A stretch of DNA of 64,000 nucleotides from Pedobacter metabolipauper (GCF_004362715.1 NZ_SNYC01000004.1:930001-994000), one strand, 5' to 3'. Positions 17,374-27,452 are shown, numbered from the stretch's first letter. Notes: generated from the letters alone by a model not told the origin. Numbers and translations: made by a program.

Positions 17374-18423
17374 TTAGTTCTGCTCTTTAACTGCCAGTTG
17401 TCCGCATGCGGCATCAATGTCCTTGCCCCGGCTTCTTCTGATATTTGTAGTTACACCCTGGCTTTTGAGGTAATTGGAGAAGGCATCGATCTTGTCTCCT
17501 TCGGCATTGATAAAGTCGGCAAACTGTATCGGGTTATATTCGATCAGGTTTACTTTGCAGGGTACATGTTTGCAGAATTTAGCGAGTTCCATGGCATCTG
17601 CAATCTCGTCATTAAAGTTATTGAAAACGATATACTCGTAGGTTACCGGGTTCTTGGTTTTTGAGAAATAGTATTTCAATGATTCTTCCAATGCCTTTAA
17701 TGAATTGTGCTCATTGATGGGCATAATTTCATTTCTCTTTTTGTCATTGGCTGCGTGAAGGGATAGGGCAAGATTAAATTTAGCACCGTCATCACCCAGT
17801 TTCTTAATCATTTTTGAGATTCCGGCTGTTGAAACGGTAATGCGTTTGTAAGACATATTAAGCCCGTCTGGCGCCGTAATCCTTTCAATAGATTTCATGA
17901 CATTGGCATAGTTGAGCAGCGGCTCGCCCATTCCCATATATACGATATTGGTTAATGGGGCATTGTAATTTTTCCTGGCCTGTTCATCGATCAATACCAC
18001 CTGATCATAAATTTCATCGGCATTGAGGTTCCTTTTACGGTCCATATAGCCTGTTGCACAGAATTTACAGGTAAGGCTGCAGCCTACTTGTGAACTTACA
18101 CAGGCCGTCATGCGCTCATCCATTGGGATCAGTACCCCTTCAACAATATTTCCGTCGTACAGTCTGAATGTATTTTTGATGGTGTGATCGTTGCTGAACT
18201 GGGAGTTATTGACTTCTACAACATTGATGGCATAATTTTCATCCAGTTTGCTTCTAAGGTCTTTAGACAGGTTGCTCATTTCTGAAAAACTGCGGGCAGA
18301 CTTTTCCCAGAGCCATTGATAAACTTGTTTGGCCCTATAAGAAGGCTCCTGCATTGCAATAAAGTGCGATTGCAGCTGAGGCAGATCAAGAGAACGGATG
18401 TCTATTTTCTTTGTAGGAGTCAT
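17374..18423 (-). CDS. rlmN: 23S rRNA (adenine2503-C2) / tRNA methyltransferase
   Basis: Radical-SAM enzyme that methylates C2 of A2503 in 23S rRNA and A37 in some tRNAs. The cluster-binding CxxxCxxC is C115-C119-C122 in VGCSLTCKFCATG. Other family marks are YMGMGEPLLNY, the conserved NLALSLHA, and the C-terminal CGQL carrying the Cys that takes part in catalysis. The 349 residues are the usual length. It is preceded on the minus strand by rluF, another 23S rRNA modification gene, 30 bp upstream, so the two probably form an rRNA-modification operon. Confidence 0.97.
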   Translation of the reverse strand: MTPTKKIDIRSLDLPQLQSHFIAMQEPSYRAKQVYQWLWEKSARSFSEMSNLSKDLRSKLDENYAINVVEVNNSQFSNDHTIKNTFRLYDGNIVEGVLIPMDERMTACVSSQVGCSLTCKFCATGYMDRKRNLNADEIYDQVVLIDEQARKNYNAPLTNIVYMGMGEPLLNYANVMKSIERITAPDGLNMSYKRITVSTAGISKMIKKLGDDGAKFNLALSLHAANDKKRNEIMPINEHNSLKALEESLKYYFSKTKNPVTYEYIVFNNFNDEIADAMELAKFCKHVPCKVNLIEYNPIQFADFINAEGDKIDAFSNYLKSQGVTTNIRRSRGKDIDAACGQLAVKEQN

Positions 18424-18453
18424 TTGGCTACAAAGTTAAGTAAAAATGCTTGA

Positions 18454-19509
18454 TTAACGCTTTGGGCTTCTCGTTTTTGCTGCTGGGGTTCCAGATCTGC
18501 CTTTTGATGGCTTTACCGGCCTTTTACTTGGGCCGTTGGTTTTATTCCAGTCGGTTGAACTCGCTGCTGCTTTAAAACTGCCTGAAGGTTTAGCTGCCGA
18601 TTTTGGTGCAGATTTGCCTTTGCCGCCTGCAGGTCTGTCTGCCCGGGTTACGGATGCAGCAGATTTACCATATGCTTTTCTTGGCGCTGCAGATCTGCGT
18701 TTCGGGGTTACATTTTCTGAAATATCTTCTTCTTCTGGTTTTGCTTTTGGTTTTTTGGTTACTCTTTTTGGTGCTGATGCACTTTCCAAAGAACTTGATT
18801 TGGCCACCATGTTAAAGATATCCGTAAGTTCTTCTGGCGTTAGCTCGCGCCATTCGCCCAGGGGAATGCCTTTTAATCCAATATTCATGATCCTTACGCG
18901 CTCCAGTTTGGTTACTTCAAATCCAAAATGCTCACACATTCTTCTAATCTGGCGGTTTAAGCCTTGAATTAACGTAATCTTAAATACAAATGGACTTTCT
19001 TTAACCACCTTACATTTCTTGGTCATTACGCCAAGAACAGGAACTCCTTTAGCCATACCGCTTAAAAAGGCTTCGGTTAATGGTTTGCTAACGGTAACGA
19101 TATACTCTTTCTCATGGTTGTTACCTGCGCGAAGGATCTTATTGACAAGATCACCATTGTTTGTTAAAAAGATGAGGCCCTGTGAATCTTTATCTAAACG
19201 TCCGATCGGAAAAACCCGTTCGCTATGGTTTACATGATCAACAATATTACTTTTAACGCCGGCTTCTGTGGTACTGGTAATGCCAGCTGGTTTATTATAG
19301 GCAATAAGAATCGAATTGTCTACCGCCTGTGGTTCTATGGTTTGACCATTTACGGTTACCATATCCCCAAAAAACACTTTGTCGCCTACCTTAGCTTTCT
19401 TGCCGTTAATATATACATTGCCCTGCTCTATATATCTGTCTGCAGCTCTTCTGGAACAAAGGCCGCTTTCACTAATGTATTTATTTAATCGGGTGGTAGA
19501 ATCAGACAT
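18454..19509 (-). CDS. rluF: 23S rRNA pseudouridine synthase of the RluF/RsuA type with basic tail
   Basis: Converts a specific uridine of 23S rRNA to pseudouridine. An S4 RNA-binding domain (about 6-65; [21 protein letters not shown]) leads into the catalytic domain with D106 in [11 protein letters not shown] and the RluF-like [17 protein letters not shown]. After about residue 240 the protein carries a low-complexity tail of roughly 110 residues rich in Lys, Arg, Ser, Ala and Pro, common in Bacteroidota homologues and probably disordered RNA-binding sequence. A 16-bp perfect inverted repeat ends 6 bp before the start codon. RluF against RluB or RluE cannot be settled by eye. Confidence 0.9.
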   Translation of the reverse strand: MSDSTTRLNKYISESGLCSRRAADRYIEQGNVYINGKKAKVGDKVFFGDMVTVNGQTIEPQAVDNSILIAYNKPAGITSTTEAGVKSNIVDHVNHSERVFPIGRLDKDSQGLIFLTNNGDLVNKILRAGNNHEKEYIVTVSKPLTEAFLSGMAKGVPVLGVMTKKCKVVKESPFVFKITLIQGLNRQIRRMCEHFGFEVTKLERVRIMNIGLKGIPLGEWRELTPEELTDIFNMVAKSSSLESASAPKRVTKKPKAKPEEEDISENVTPKRRSAAPRKAYGKSAASVTRADRPAGGKGKSAPKSAAKPSGSFKAAASSTDWNKTNGPSKRPVKPSKGRSGTPAAKTRSPKR

Positions 19510-19514
19510 GTGGT

Positions 19515-19563
19515 TATGGGTATTAATTGAATATTTTTACAAAGAAATCAATTAATACCCATA
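19515..19563. promoter_or_regulatory. 16-bp perfect inverted repeat in front of rluF
   Basis: The arms TATGGGTATTAATTGA (19515-19530) and its exact complement (19548-19563) flank a 17-nt loop. The repeat ends 5 nt before the rluF start codon (19509). No T-tract follows on the minus strand, so it is not a standard terminator for the DinB gene upstream. It could be an operator or an RNA hairpin at the rluF ribosome-binding region. Confidence 0.65.
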
Positions 19564-19595
19564 TATACTATCAAAATATGATAAAGCTGTGGCTT

Positions 19596-20093
19596 TTAGA
19601 AGCTCATCTCATCTGCGCTTGGACCATAGCTGCCAGGAATTGGAATATTTAGCAAGCGTAAATAGACACCTAGTTGAGCCCTGTGGTGAACAATTTGATT
19701 CAGGCTCATTCTGATCACTTCTGATTTGGATCGTGTGGAGTAGATCTCTTCACCATTTCTCATGGTCCACGGTTTTTCTAAAATGAGTTCATACTCTTCC
19801 TGCAGACTACTTGCGCCATCAACGAGGCTTTCTTCAAAATAATCGAGTAATTCTTCAGATGTATTGAGCTCTTTTGGCTGGTACATATTATTTGAGAAGT
19901 CCAGTTCATCCGTACTGATGGCCATGCTGATCCATCCGGGAAGTTCGGCCAGGTGTGTGGCCAGTCTTTTAACGGTCATGCTTTTTTCGTGTGGCTGCCA
20001 GCCGAAAAGTTCTGTAGGTACACGTTCTAACATTTTGCGGGTGGTTATCGATTCTGCTGATAACTCTTTGAAGTACATTTTTATTAAGCTCAT
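19596..20093 (-). CDS. DinB-fold (YfiT-like) protein
   Basis: A 165-residue four-helix-bundle protein of the DinB/YfiT group, often metal-binding and linked to thiol or S-transfer reactions. Two His sites fit the pattern: RLATHLAELPGW near the middle of the N-terminal half and QIVHHRAQLGVYLRLL towards the C-terminus. Ends in IPGSYGPSADE, a motif common in this family in Bacteroidota. It lies 75 bp downstream of the WYL regulator on the same strand, which may control it. Substrate unknown. Confidence 0.85.
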   Translation of the reverse strand: MSLIKMYFKELSAESITTRKMLERVPTELFGWQPHEKSMTVKRLATHLAELPGWISMAISTDELDFSNNMYQPKELNTSEELLDYFEESLVDGASSLQEEYELILEKPWTMRNGEEIYSTRSKSEVIRMSLNQIVHHRAQLGVYLRLLNIPIPGSYGPSADEMSF

Positions 20094-20167
20094 GATTATT
20101 TGTTTTGTACTACAAATAAACCGGGCTTTACTGACAACCCTATGGCAGTCTGTTTTCTGGTGCTAAA

Positions 20168-20857
20168 TTAATAGTTAACCGGAAGTATTTTCATATAGTC
20201 ACTCAGCGGCATGTGTTCTATTTTTCGAAATGGAATATCCAGGTGTTTAACTTTAACTATCCTGGAAACCCTAAAGTCGCGGTATTCATTTCTTAAATGG
20301 CACCAGGCAATTAAATGCCAGTTGTAGGCGTAGAATATTAAACCAATGGCTTCTACCTCTCTGTTACTGCTTTCGCTACTGTTGTTCTTGTATTCGATTT
20401 CAATGATGCATTTGGAAGTAATTGCATTTTGGAGGCTGGAAAGATGCTCGGATTCATTTTTTACCCATTCTGGCAGCTGCAGTTTAATGTTGTGGTTAAG
20501 GTGCTCCAGTTTTTCTTTCTGTGATCCTTTAAGTACTGCTTTTACCTTGTTTAAAGCACTTCTGTAATGGCTGAGGATGGATTTATCGGCAAAACCCTCT
20601 ACCAGCCGTTCCATAATCAATAGCGCGTTGGCTTCTTCTGAGTTAAAGGATACTGGCGGCAGAAAATATCCCTGTACAATGAAATATCCCTTTGGTTGTT
20701 CAAAGCTAATGGGGATGCCTTGTTCTGAAAGGGCTTTCACATCCCTGTAAACGGTACGGATACTGATGTCAAATTGTTCAGCAATTTTGTCTGCAGTCAC
20801 ATATTTTTTTGACTGAAGGAGAGTAAGTATTCCAAAAAGCCTGTCGATCCGGTTCAT
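20168..20857 (-). CDS. YafY-type HTH/WYL transcriptional regulator
   Basis: A 229-residue regulator. An N-terminal winged helix-turn-helix (about 1-60; YVTADKIAEQFDISIRTVYRDVKAL) is followed by a WYL ligand-binding domain (about 140-225; IGLIFYAYNWHLIAWCHLR and DFRVSRI). WYL proteins sense small ligands or nucleotides and many are stress- or metabolite-responsive. The adjacent DinB-fold gene downstream is the probable target, along with the divergent amidohydrolase operon, 75 bp away. Confidence 0.92.
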   Translation of the reverse strand: MNRIDRLFGILTLLQSKKYVTADKIAEQFDISIRTVYRDVKALSEQGIPISFEQPKGYFIVQGYFLPPVSFNSEEANALLIMERLVEGFADKSILSHYRSALNKVKAVLKGSQKEKLEHLNHNIKLQLPEWVKNESEHLSSLQNAITSKCIIEIEYKNNSSESSNREVEAIGLIFYAYNWHLIAWCHLRNEYRDFRVSRIVKVKHLDIPFRKIEHMPLSDYMKILPVNY

Positions 20858-20932
20858 ATCTGTTTATTGAGGTTACGCTTTACAAACATAATTATTTATT
20901 GATGCTTGTGAAAAATCCTTTTCTTTGCATTT

Positions 20933-22111
20933 ATGGTATCTTATATTTCTGCTTCTTATGTCCATATGTTAAACGGTCCGCCGTTAAAAAATGGCGTACT
21001 TGGGCTTCTTCCAGACGGAACTATTGATGCGGTATTGACAGCAGATGAGGCGAGAGACCAACAAATAGCTGAAATTAAGCAATATGAAGGTATATTGGTT
21101 CCAGGCTTTGTAAATACGCATTGTCATTTAGAGTTATCACACCTTCGGGGCAGCATTGCACAGCATACCGGGCTTCCGCAGTTTGTGCAGACCGTGATGA
21201 AAATGCGTACCTCGGATGAATATGCGATAGATCTGGCAATGCTCCGTGCAGATATCGAAATGTTTGAGAATGGAATTGTAGCTGTTGCTGATATTTCCAA
21301 TCAACTGGTATCAAAAAGTGCGAAGACCGGAAGCCCTACTTATTATCATACGTTTATAGAAACGATGGGTTTTAATCCGGCCACGGCTAAAGCATCCATT
21401 GGCAGGGCTATTGAGTTTAGAGACCAGTTTAATGACCAGCCGGTTTCTATTGCTCCGCATGCCCCTTATTCTGTTTCTGCAGAACTTTTTCAGGAAATTA
21501 AGCGCATAGCGGAAGAAACGGATGCGCTGGTTAGCATTCATAACCAGGAGACTGCTGATGAAAACCTGTTCTTTGAGCATAAGGAAGGAGCTTTTCTGGG
21601 TCTCTATGAATTTTTAGGTTTAGATATCGGGTTTTATCAGCCATCTGGCAAAACTTCTTTACAAAGCATCTTGCCTTTTTTATCTCCCAGGCAAAAGACC
21701 TTGCTGGTTCATAATACGTTTACAACTAAAGAAGATGTTTGCATTGCAGAAAGCACGCATGATCAGTTATACTGGTGTTTGTGTCCAAATGCGAATCTAT
21801 ACATAGAGAACAGGCTGCCTGACGTAAATATGCTTCGGGAAGCCGGACTCCGGATCACTTTAGGTACGGATAGCCTGGCCAGTAACAGCAGGCTCAGTAT
21901 CTTTGCCGAGATGCAGACCTTATCGAAACATTTTGCTGTACCTTTAGATGAATTGATCCGCTGGGCTACGATAAATGGCGCGGCGTTTTTGGGGATAACT
22001 GAACGATATGGCAGTTTGGCCATTGGTAAACGGCCAGGGATCAACTTAATCGGGTTTACAGAAACAAATGGCATGCTGGTTTTGGGCGACTGGATGAAAC
22101 GTTTATTTTAA
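20933..22111 (+). CDS. Amidohydrolase-superfamily metal-dependent deaminase/hydrolase
   Basis: A 392-residue cytosolic enzyme of the TrzN/SsnA/S-adenosylhomocysteine-deaminase type. Metal ligands are visible in order: H63 and H65 in GFVNTHCHLELSHLRG, the His of IAPHAPYS, the His of LVSIHNQET, and D313 in LGTDSLASN. The substrate is probably an aminated purine or similar heterocycle, but this cannot be told from sequence. The stop codon is separated by one base from the next ATG, so it heads an operon with the nitronate monooxygenase-like gene. A promoter-like TTG...TTTCTTTG ends about 5 nt before the ATG, which would make the transcript nearly leaderless. Confidence 0.88.
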   Translation: MVSYISASYVHMLNGPPLKNGVLGLLPDGTIDAVLTADEARDQQIAEIKQYEGILVPGFVNTHCHLELSHLRGSIAQHTGLPQFVQTVMKMRTSDEYAIDLAMLRADIEMFENGIVAVADISNQLVSKSAKTGSPTYYHTFIETMGFNPATAKASIGRAIEFRDQFNDQPVSIAPHAPYSVSAELFQEIKRIAEETDALVSIHNQETADENLFFEHKEGAFLGLYEFLGLDIGFYQPSGKTSLQSILPFLSPRQKTLLVHNTFTTKEDVCIAESTHDQLYWCLCPNANLYIENRLPDVNMLREAGLRITLGTDSLASNSRLSIFAEMQTLSKHFAVPLDELIRWATINGAAFLGITERYGSLAIGKRPGINLIGFTETNGMLVLGDWMKRLF

Positions 22112-22112
22112 G

Positions 22113-23057
22113 ATGAATAGGATCAGGACACTTTTTGATATTGAATTCCCGATTATCCAGGCCGGTATGGTTTGGTGCAGCGGCTGGAAGTTAGCGGCAG
22201 CAGTGTCTAATGCCGGCGGGCTAGGCATTATTGGTGCGGGCTCTATGTATCCGGATGTTTTACGGATCCACATTCAAAAATGTAAAGCTGCAACCTCAAA
22301 ACCGTTTGCGGTTAATGTTCCTTTATTATATCCCAATGTGTCTGAAATTATCCAGATCCTCGTAGAAGAGCAGGTAAAGATTGTCTTTACTTCTGCCGGA
22401 AACCCGTCAACCTGGACGGGCCACTTAAAGGAACGCGGAATAACTGTAGTACATGTGGTGGCAAATACTAAGTTTGCACTTAAGGCTGAAGCATGTGGTG
22501 CTGATGCCATTGTTGCTGAAGGTTTTGAAGCTGGCGGGCATAATGGGAGGGAAGAAACCACTACCTTGTGTTTAATTCCTTTAGTTAAGGAGGCCGTTAA
22601 GATCCCTGTAATTGCCGCGGGCGGAATTGGCAGCGGAAAAACAATGCTTGCTGCTGTTGCTTTGGGCGCAGACGGGGTTCAGGTAGGTTCTGCTTTTGCG
22701 GTTGCTGAAGAATCTTCTGCCCATATTAATTTTAAGAACCGGGTTGTTGCTGCTGCAGAGGGGGATACCCGTTTGCGGATGAAGAAATTGGTTCCGGTAC
22801 GGCTGCTTAAAAATGAGTTTGCCGATCAGGTAGCCCAGGCAGAAGCTGAAGGGGCAGGAATTGAAAAACTGATGCAGCTTTTAGGCCGTTCAAGAGCAAA
22901 ATTAGGTATGTTTGAAGGCGATATGGAACAGGGAGAGCTGGAGATTGGACAGGTTTCTGCCATGCTTACCGGCATAAAACCTGCAGCAGATATACTGAGC
23001 AGTATCTGGAATGAGTTCTTGTCAGAAAAAGAAAAGTTAAGTTTACTAAAGTTTTAA
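22113..23057 (+). CDS. Nitronate monooxygenase / FabK-like FMN enzyme
   Basis: A 314-residue TIM-barrel flavoprotein of the 2-nitropropane dioxygenase family, which includes nitronate monooxygenases and FabK enoyl-ACP reductases. Visible family marks are FPIIQAGMVWCSG, SNAGGLGIIGAG, GFEAGGHNG with the conserved His, IAAGGIGSGKTM and GADGVQVGSAFA for phosphate binding by FMN. The Glu that follows GHNGREE resembles the NMO branch more than FabK, but the eye cannot fix it. It is translationally coupled to the amidohydrolase and 22 bp before the acylphosphatase. Confidence 0.88.
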   Translation: MNRIRTLFDIEFPIIQAGMVWCSGWKLAAAVSNAGGLGIIGAGSMYPDVLRIHIQKCKAATSKPFAVNVPLLYPNVSEIIQILVEEQVKIVFTSAGNPSTWTGHLKERGITVVHVVANTKFALKAEACGADAIVAEGFEAGGHNGREETTTLCLIPLVKEAVKIPVIAAGGIGSGKTMLAAVALGADGVQVGSAFAVAEESSAHINFKNRVVAAAEGDTRLRMKKLVPVRLLKNEFADQVAQAEAEGAGIEKLMQLLGRSRAKLGMFEGDMEQGELEIGQVSAMLTGIKPAADILSSIWNEFLSEKEKLSLLKF

Positions 23058-23079
23058 TGGAGAGATCCAATTATCCAAT

Positions 23080-23358
23080 ATGGAAATAAGACACATCGAT
23101 ATAAAAATAACAGGGAAGGTACAGGGCGTTTCTTTCCGGCAGACTACTAAGGCGGTTGCCGATCAGATGGGTGTTCGCGGCATTGCACGGAATCAGAAAG
23201 ACGGAAGCCTGTACCTGGAAGCTGAAGGTGACGATACGTTACTGGAGATGTTTGTGGAGTGGTGCCATGAAGGTCCCGACCGTTCAAAAATTGAATTGGT
23301 TGAAGTTACACCCGGAGAATTGAAGAACTATCGTAATTTTGAAATTATTAAAAAGTAA
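23080..23358 (+). CDS. Acylphosphatase
   Basis: Hydrolyses acyl phosphates such as acetyl- or carbamoyl-phosphate. The 92 residues are the standard size. The phosphate-binding loop GKVQGVSFRQ carries the catalytic Arg, and the Asn of ARNQKDGSL is the second catalytic residue. The stop codon directly abuts the flippase ATG at 23359. Confidence 0.94.
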   Translation: MEIRHIDIKITGKVQGVSFRQTTKAVADQMGVRGIARNQKDGSLYLEAEGDDTLLEMFVEWCHEGPDRSKIELVEVTPGELKNYRNFEIIKK

Positions 23359-24858
23359 ATGTCTGTAATAAAAAAGTTTTTAGGCCAGACTGCTGTATAT
23401 GGTATTAGTACTGTATTTTCCAGGCTCTTTAATTTTATATTAACCCCGGTTTTTACCCGTGAATTTGCTTCGGGGGTTTATGGCATCTTTACGAAGATGT
23501 ATGCCTGGGCATCACTTATTAATGCCATTCTGGCTTTTGGCATGGAGAGTACCTATTTCAGGTACCTGAACAAGCATGAAGATAAGAAGCAGGAGGTTTA
23601 TAACAATTCTTTTTTGTGCATTGCGTTTATTGCGATACTCTTTCTGGTTACCGGGCTGATATTTGTTGGCCCGATCTCCGTTTATTTGTCTTCAAATGCC
23701 GAGCAGCTTGCTGATTACAGGCAGTATGTGCAATTCTTTATCTGGATCTTATTTGTTGATGCGATCTGTGTGATCCCTTTTGCAGGTTTAAGGGCTGCAA
23801 ACAAGGCGTTTAAATATAGTCTGTTGAAGTTTATAAATATTGGCTGCTTTGTTGGCCTTAACTTGTTTTTCCTTTTCGTGGTACCTTTGATCATTAAGCA
23901 CGATTGGCCAATGTCTGGCTGGATTGCTTCCTGGTATCAGGGTAAATGGGTGGGTTATGTGTTTATATCCAACCTGATTGCGAGTTTGGTTACGCTTGTC
24001 CTTCTGCTTCCTGAATTTTTAAAATTGCAGCTTAAATTTGACCGCGAACTGTTTGGAAAGATGTTCTCCTATTCCTGGCCAATCTTGGTAGCAAATCTTT
24101 CTTTTATTGTGAACGAAAACCTGGATAAGATCGTGCTGGGCGACTTGTTGCCTGATGGTATTTCTGATGAGGCTGTAGGGATCTATGGGGCGGTTTGTAA
24201 GATCGCTATATTCATGAGCATCTTTATTACGGCTTTCCGGCTGGGCGCTGAACCTTTCTTTTTCAGCTATGCAAAGCAGGCGGATGCAAAAAAGACATAT
24301 GCTACTATCCTTCATTATTTTGTAATTGCACTGGCTTTATTGTTTGTTGCCCTGATTGCAAATATTGAAATATTGAAATCTTTCATCAGCAGGGACGAGG
24401 CGCATCTTGCTGAGTATTGGGTTGGTCTGCCTGCTGTTCCGTACCTGCTGTTTGGTTATGTCTGCCTGGGGATCTATATGAACCTTTCCATCTGGTACAG
24501 GCTTTCTGATCAAACCCGTTTTGGCTTGTACATTTCTGTTGCTGGTGCTTTGATCACGATCTCCTTAAATTTTATTTTGATTCCAAAGTACAGCTATATG
24601 GGTTCTGCATGGGTTTCTATGCTGGCTTATTTTGTGATGATGGTGATCTCTTACGTTTTGGGACAAAAATACTATCCGATACCCTATAACCTGAAACGGA
24701 TTGTTGCTTATTTGCTTGTTTCTGTTATACTTGTTGTTCTTTCCTTTTGGGTGTTTAACAGAAATATTTATATTGGCAATGCCTTGCTGATTGCTTTCCT
24801 TGCCGGGGTATTTTACTTTGAAAAGGACGAATTGAAAACTTTATTATTTAAAAAATGA
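23359..24858 (+). CDS. Polysaccharide/oligosaccharide flippase (Wzx/MATE-like)
   Basis: A 499-residue integral membrane protein with about 12-14 transmembrane helices, matching the polysaccharide biosynthesis C and MurJ/Wzx-like flippases. Starts [20 protein letters not shown], the usual N-terminal motif for lipid-linked sugar exporters. It would move lipid-linked O-unit or glycan precursors across the inner membrane. Its 3' end overlaps dut by 4 bp, so it belongs to the flippase-dut-TPR-DUF4292-EnvC transcription unit commonly seen in Bacteroidota. Confidence 0.92.
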   Translation: MSVIKKFLGQTAVYGISTVFSRLFNFILTPVFTREFASGVYGIFTKMYAWASLINAILAFGMESTYFRYLNKHEDKKQEVYNNSFLCIAFIAILFLVTGLIFVGPISVYLSSNAEQLADYRQYVQFFIWILFVDAICVIPFAGLRAANKAFKYSLLKFINIGCFVGLNLFFLFVVPLIIKHDWPMSGWIASWYQGKWVGYVFISNLIASLVTLVLLLPEFLKLQLKFDRELFGKMFSYSWPILVANLSFIVNENLDKIVLGDLLPDGISDEAVGIYGAVCKIAIFMSIFITAFRLGAEPFFFSYAKQADAKKTYATILHYFVIALALLFVALIANIEILKSFISRDEAHLAEYWVGLPAVPYLLFGYVCLGIYMNLSIWYRLSDQTRFGLYISVAGALITISLNFILIPKYSYMGSAWVSMLAYFVMMVISYVLGQKYYPIPYNLKRIVAYLLVSVILVVLSFWVFNRNIYIGNALLIAFLAGVFYFEKDELKTLLFKK

Positions 24859-25286
24859 ACATAAACATCATCAACAACTCCGGACACCCATTGCCTCAGT
24901 ACGAAACCGCACATGCTGCCGGTATGGATATGCGCGCTTTTACAGAAACTGAAATCACCATTAAACCTTTACAGCGGGTTTTGATTCCAACTGGTTTACA
25001 CATTGAACTGCCGGTAGGATATGAAGCCCAGATCCGTCCGCGCAGCGGATTGGCTTATAAGCACGGGATCAGCATTGTAAATTCACCAGGAACGATCGAT
25101 GCCGATTACCGCGGAGAGATTAAAGTGCTATTGGTTAATCTTTCTGATACTGATTTTGTAGTGAATAATGGCGACAGGATTGCACAGATGGTTATTGCGA
25201 GGCACGAAACCATCAGCTGGTCTGCCGTAGAAGAACTAAGCGATACTGCCCGTGGTGCTGGTGGTTACGGACATACAGGAAAATAA
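24855..25286 (+). CDS. dut: dUTP diphosphatase
   Basis: Hydrolyses dUTP to dUMP, keeping uracil out of DNA and feeding thymidylate synthesis. The 143 residues carry the trimeric dUTPase motifs: AGMDMRA (I), [12 protein letters not shown] (II), [10 protein letters not shown] (III), GDRIAQMV (IV) and the C-terminal [11 protein letters not shown] arm (V). It overlaps the flippase by 4 bp and the TPR protein starts 5 bp later. Confidence 0.98.
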   Translation: MNINIINNSGHPLPQYETAHAAGMDMRAFTETEITIKPLQRVLIPTGLHIELPVGYEAQIRPRSGLAYKHGISIVNSPGTIDADYRGEIKVLLVNLSDTDFVVNNGDRIAQMVIARHETISWSAVEELSDTARGAGGYGHTGK

Positions 25287-25291
25287 ACAAG

Positions 25292-26665
25292 ATGACAAAA
25301 AGTAAGTGGTTTTTATTGTTTTTATTGACAGCAGGCTTGCCTGCTGCTGCACAGCAACCTGTTATTGGGGTTGTTGACAGTAATGCCATAAAAACACTTT
25401 TTTTTGCTGGATTAAGAGATAAACTTACCGAGAACTACCCAAAAGCAGCAGAAAGCTTTACAAAGATCCTGATGCTTGATCCGGATCATGCTCCTGCATA
25501 TTATGAACTCGCCGGGCTTTATTACCGGCAGAATAAGCTGCCCGAAGCTGAGATGGCTATAAAAAAGGCGACAGCCCTAAATGCAGATAACCTGTGGTAT
25601 TGGAGACTGACTTCAGAGCTTTATAAGCGTAAAAGTGATATGGATGCTTTGGTTTTAGTTTTTAATCAAATGATCCGGCTGGATCCGGAGAATGACTCTT
25701 TCTATTTTGACCGTTCTAATGCCTTGATGCTTGCCGGTAAAACGGAAGAAGCTTTAACAAGTTACAATGAGATTGAGCGCAAGTTTGGTTCTTCAGAGGC
25801 TTTGGTTCAAGCCCGGCAGCGGGCTGGTGGTGCTGAGCAGAAAGTGGTAAGCAAGGAGGTTGTTGATCAGTTGCTTGCTAAAGAAACAACGGACATTAAA
25901 GGACTTTTAGGCACCAGTACAACGCTGATAGAAAAAGGACAATATGCAGACGCCTTACCCTTGTTAAAAAAAGCCAAAGAGATAGATGCGGCTGATTTTG
26001 AAATTGATCTGGAGCTTGCTGATGTATACAAGGGTTTGAAAAACAATGCTGAAGCCCATGCTTCGTTGCGGTCTGCATTCAATAACCCGTTAATGCCGGC
26101 AGATCAGAAAGCCAAAATCATCATGATGCTGTTTGCAGGTGCTAAAAATCCACAGCGGATCAATGATGCCGCTGAGCTGGCACAGCTTGCTGTAAAATCT
26201 CATCCGAATGATCCGGACCTGCTTTCGTTATATGGCAGTATACTCGTTCAGCAAGAAAAGCTGACTGAAGCATTGGATCAACTTCTTAGTGTTTTAAAGC
26301 TAACGGATGACCGTTTTAAGGTTTGGGAGCAAGTACTGAACATACAAATTCATCAAAGTTCTTTTAAAGATGCGATAAAGACTGCAGACCAGGCACTTTC
26401 GATCTTTCCAAACCAGGGGGTCCTGTATTTTTATCTTGCCGTGGCACAGGAAGGCGAGCAGTTAAATAAGGAGGCTTTAAAAACGATTCAATCTGCCCTG
26501 CAATTAGATGGGGAGAATGCCGTTTATATGGAGTACTATGGGGATCTGCTATTTCTTACTGGCGATCAGTCCGGAGCGGTAGTACAGTGGAAAAAAGCAA
26601 AAGCTGCCGGGAGTACATCTGATAAGTTAAACCGAAAGATCAATGAAAAGAAATACATTAAATAA
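25292..26665 (+). CDS. Secreted tetratricopeptide-repeat protein
   Basis: A 457-residue periplasmic or surface TPR protein. A signal peptide (about 1-20, ending AAAAQ) precedes at least eight degenerate TPR units (about 35-440; YPKAAESFTKILMLDPDHAPAYYELAGLY is the clearest). No catalytic motif. It overlaps the DUF4292 gene by 23 bp and sits in the dut-EnvC envelope cluster, which suggests a scaffold or assembly role at the envelope; partner unknown. Confidence 0.9.
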   Translation: MTKSKWFLLFLLTAGLPAAAQQPVIGVVDSNAIKTLFFAGLRDKLTENYPKAAESFTKILMLDPDHAPAYYELAGLYYRQNKLPEAEMAIKKATALNADNLWYWRLTSELYKRKSDMDALVLVFNQMIRLDPENDSFYFDRSNALMLAGKTEEALTSYNEIERKFGSSEALVQARQRAGGAEQKVVSKEVVDQLLAKETTDIKGLLGTSTTLIEKGQYADALPLLKKAKEIDAADFEIDLELADVYKGLKNNAEAHASLRSAFNNPLMPADQKAKIIMMLFAGAKNPQRINDAAELAQLAVKSHPNDPDLLSLYGSILVQQEKLTEALDQLLSVLKLTDDRFKVWEQVLNIQIHQSSFKDAIKTADQALSIFPNQGVLYFYLAVAQEGEQLNKEALKTIQSALQLDGENAVYMEYYGDLLFLTGDQSGAVVQWKKAKAAGSTSDKLNRKINEKKYIK

Positions 26666-27431
26666 GCTGTTCTTTATTTTACTGGCTACTTTGGCGATGG
26701 CCTGTAAAACAAAAAAAGCAATAGTTACTGCCCCGGTTAAAACCGAGCCTGTTGCTGTTGATAGCCGTAAGGCAGACAATATCTTGTTGTTAAAAAGTAA
26801 GGACCTGTTGTTTACTACACTATCACTTAAAGCAAAGGCGAACCTTGATATTAATGGCAACACCAATAATGTGTCTATGAATATCCGGATGGAAAAGGGT
26901 AAAAGAATTTGGGTGAGCATTACTGCTTTTGCTGGTATTGAAGTTGCCAGGGCCCTGATTACACCTGACAGCATTAAGGTAAGGAATAATTTACAAAGCA
27001 CTTATTTGAAAAAGCCATTTAGTTACGTACACCGGTTTACGGGTAAACCCGTGAACTTCCAGATGGTGCAAGCGCTCTTTTCGGGAAATACCATTACTGA
27101 CCTGCTGGTAGAAGAATCTGATGTAGCGCAAGTGAATGGGGTTTGGCAAATAAAGGGTCAAAAGCAGGATCTGCTGTATCATGTTTTGTTTAATACCTTG
27201 TTAAAAGTTAAAGAGAGCAATTTAAGTGATGTGCGTTCTGGTCAGGCTTTGACTGCGGTTTATGATAATTATCAAAAGGTAAGCGATTTTTTATTTCCTT
27301 CAAATATGCGGGTCAACTCGATGGCAGGTACCCAAAAGATCAACATAAATCTTGATTTTACGAATATTGAGCGCAATGTTACCCTTGAATTCCCGTTTAA
27401 TGTTCCGGGCAAGTATGAACTGGTTAACTAA
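26643..27431 (+). CDS. DUF4292 lipoprotein
   Basis: A 262-residue lipoprotein with lipobox ATLAMAC (Cys21). The rest is predicted beta-rich, with RKADNILLLKSKDLLFTTLSLKAKA as start of the conserved region and alternating hydrophobic strands, recalling LolA/LolB-like lipid-binding folds; that likeness is inference. DUF4292 proteins are commonly next to a TPR protein and an EnvC homologue in Bacteroidota. The start overlaps the end of the TPR gene by 23 bp. Confidence 0.85.
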   Translation: MKRNTLNKLFFILLATLAMACKTKKAIVTAPVKTEPVAVDSRKADNILLLKSKDLLFTTLSLKAKANLDINGNTNNVSMNIRMEKGKRIWVSITAFAGIEVARALITPDSIKVRNNLQSTYLKKPFSYVHRFTGKPVNFQMVQALFSGNTITDLLVEESDVAQVNGVWQIKGQKQDLLYHVLFNTLLKVKESNLSDVRSGQALTAVYDNYQKVSDFLFPSNMRVNSMAGTQKININLDFTNIERNVTLEFPFNVPGKYELVN

Positions 27432-27452
27432 TTTTTTAATACTTTTGAGGCA

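Noticed and set aside
20933..22111. Aminodeoxyfutalosine deaminase of the alternative menaquinone path
   Set aside because: The superfamily match is real but no futalosine-pathway gene is nearby; the call stays generic.
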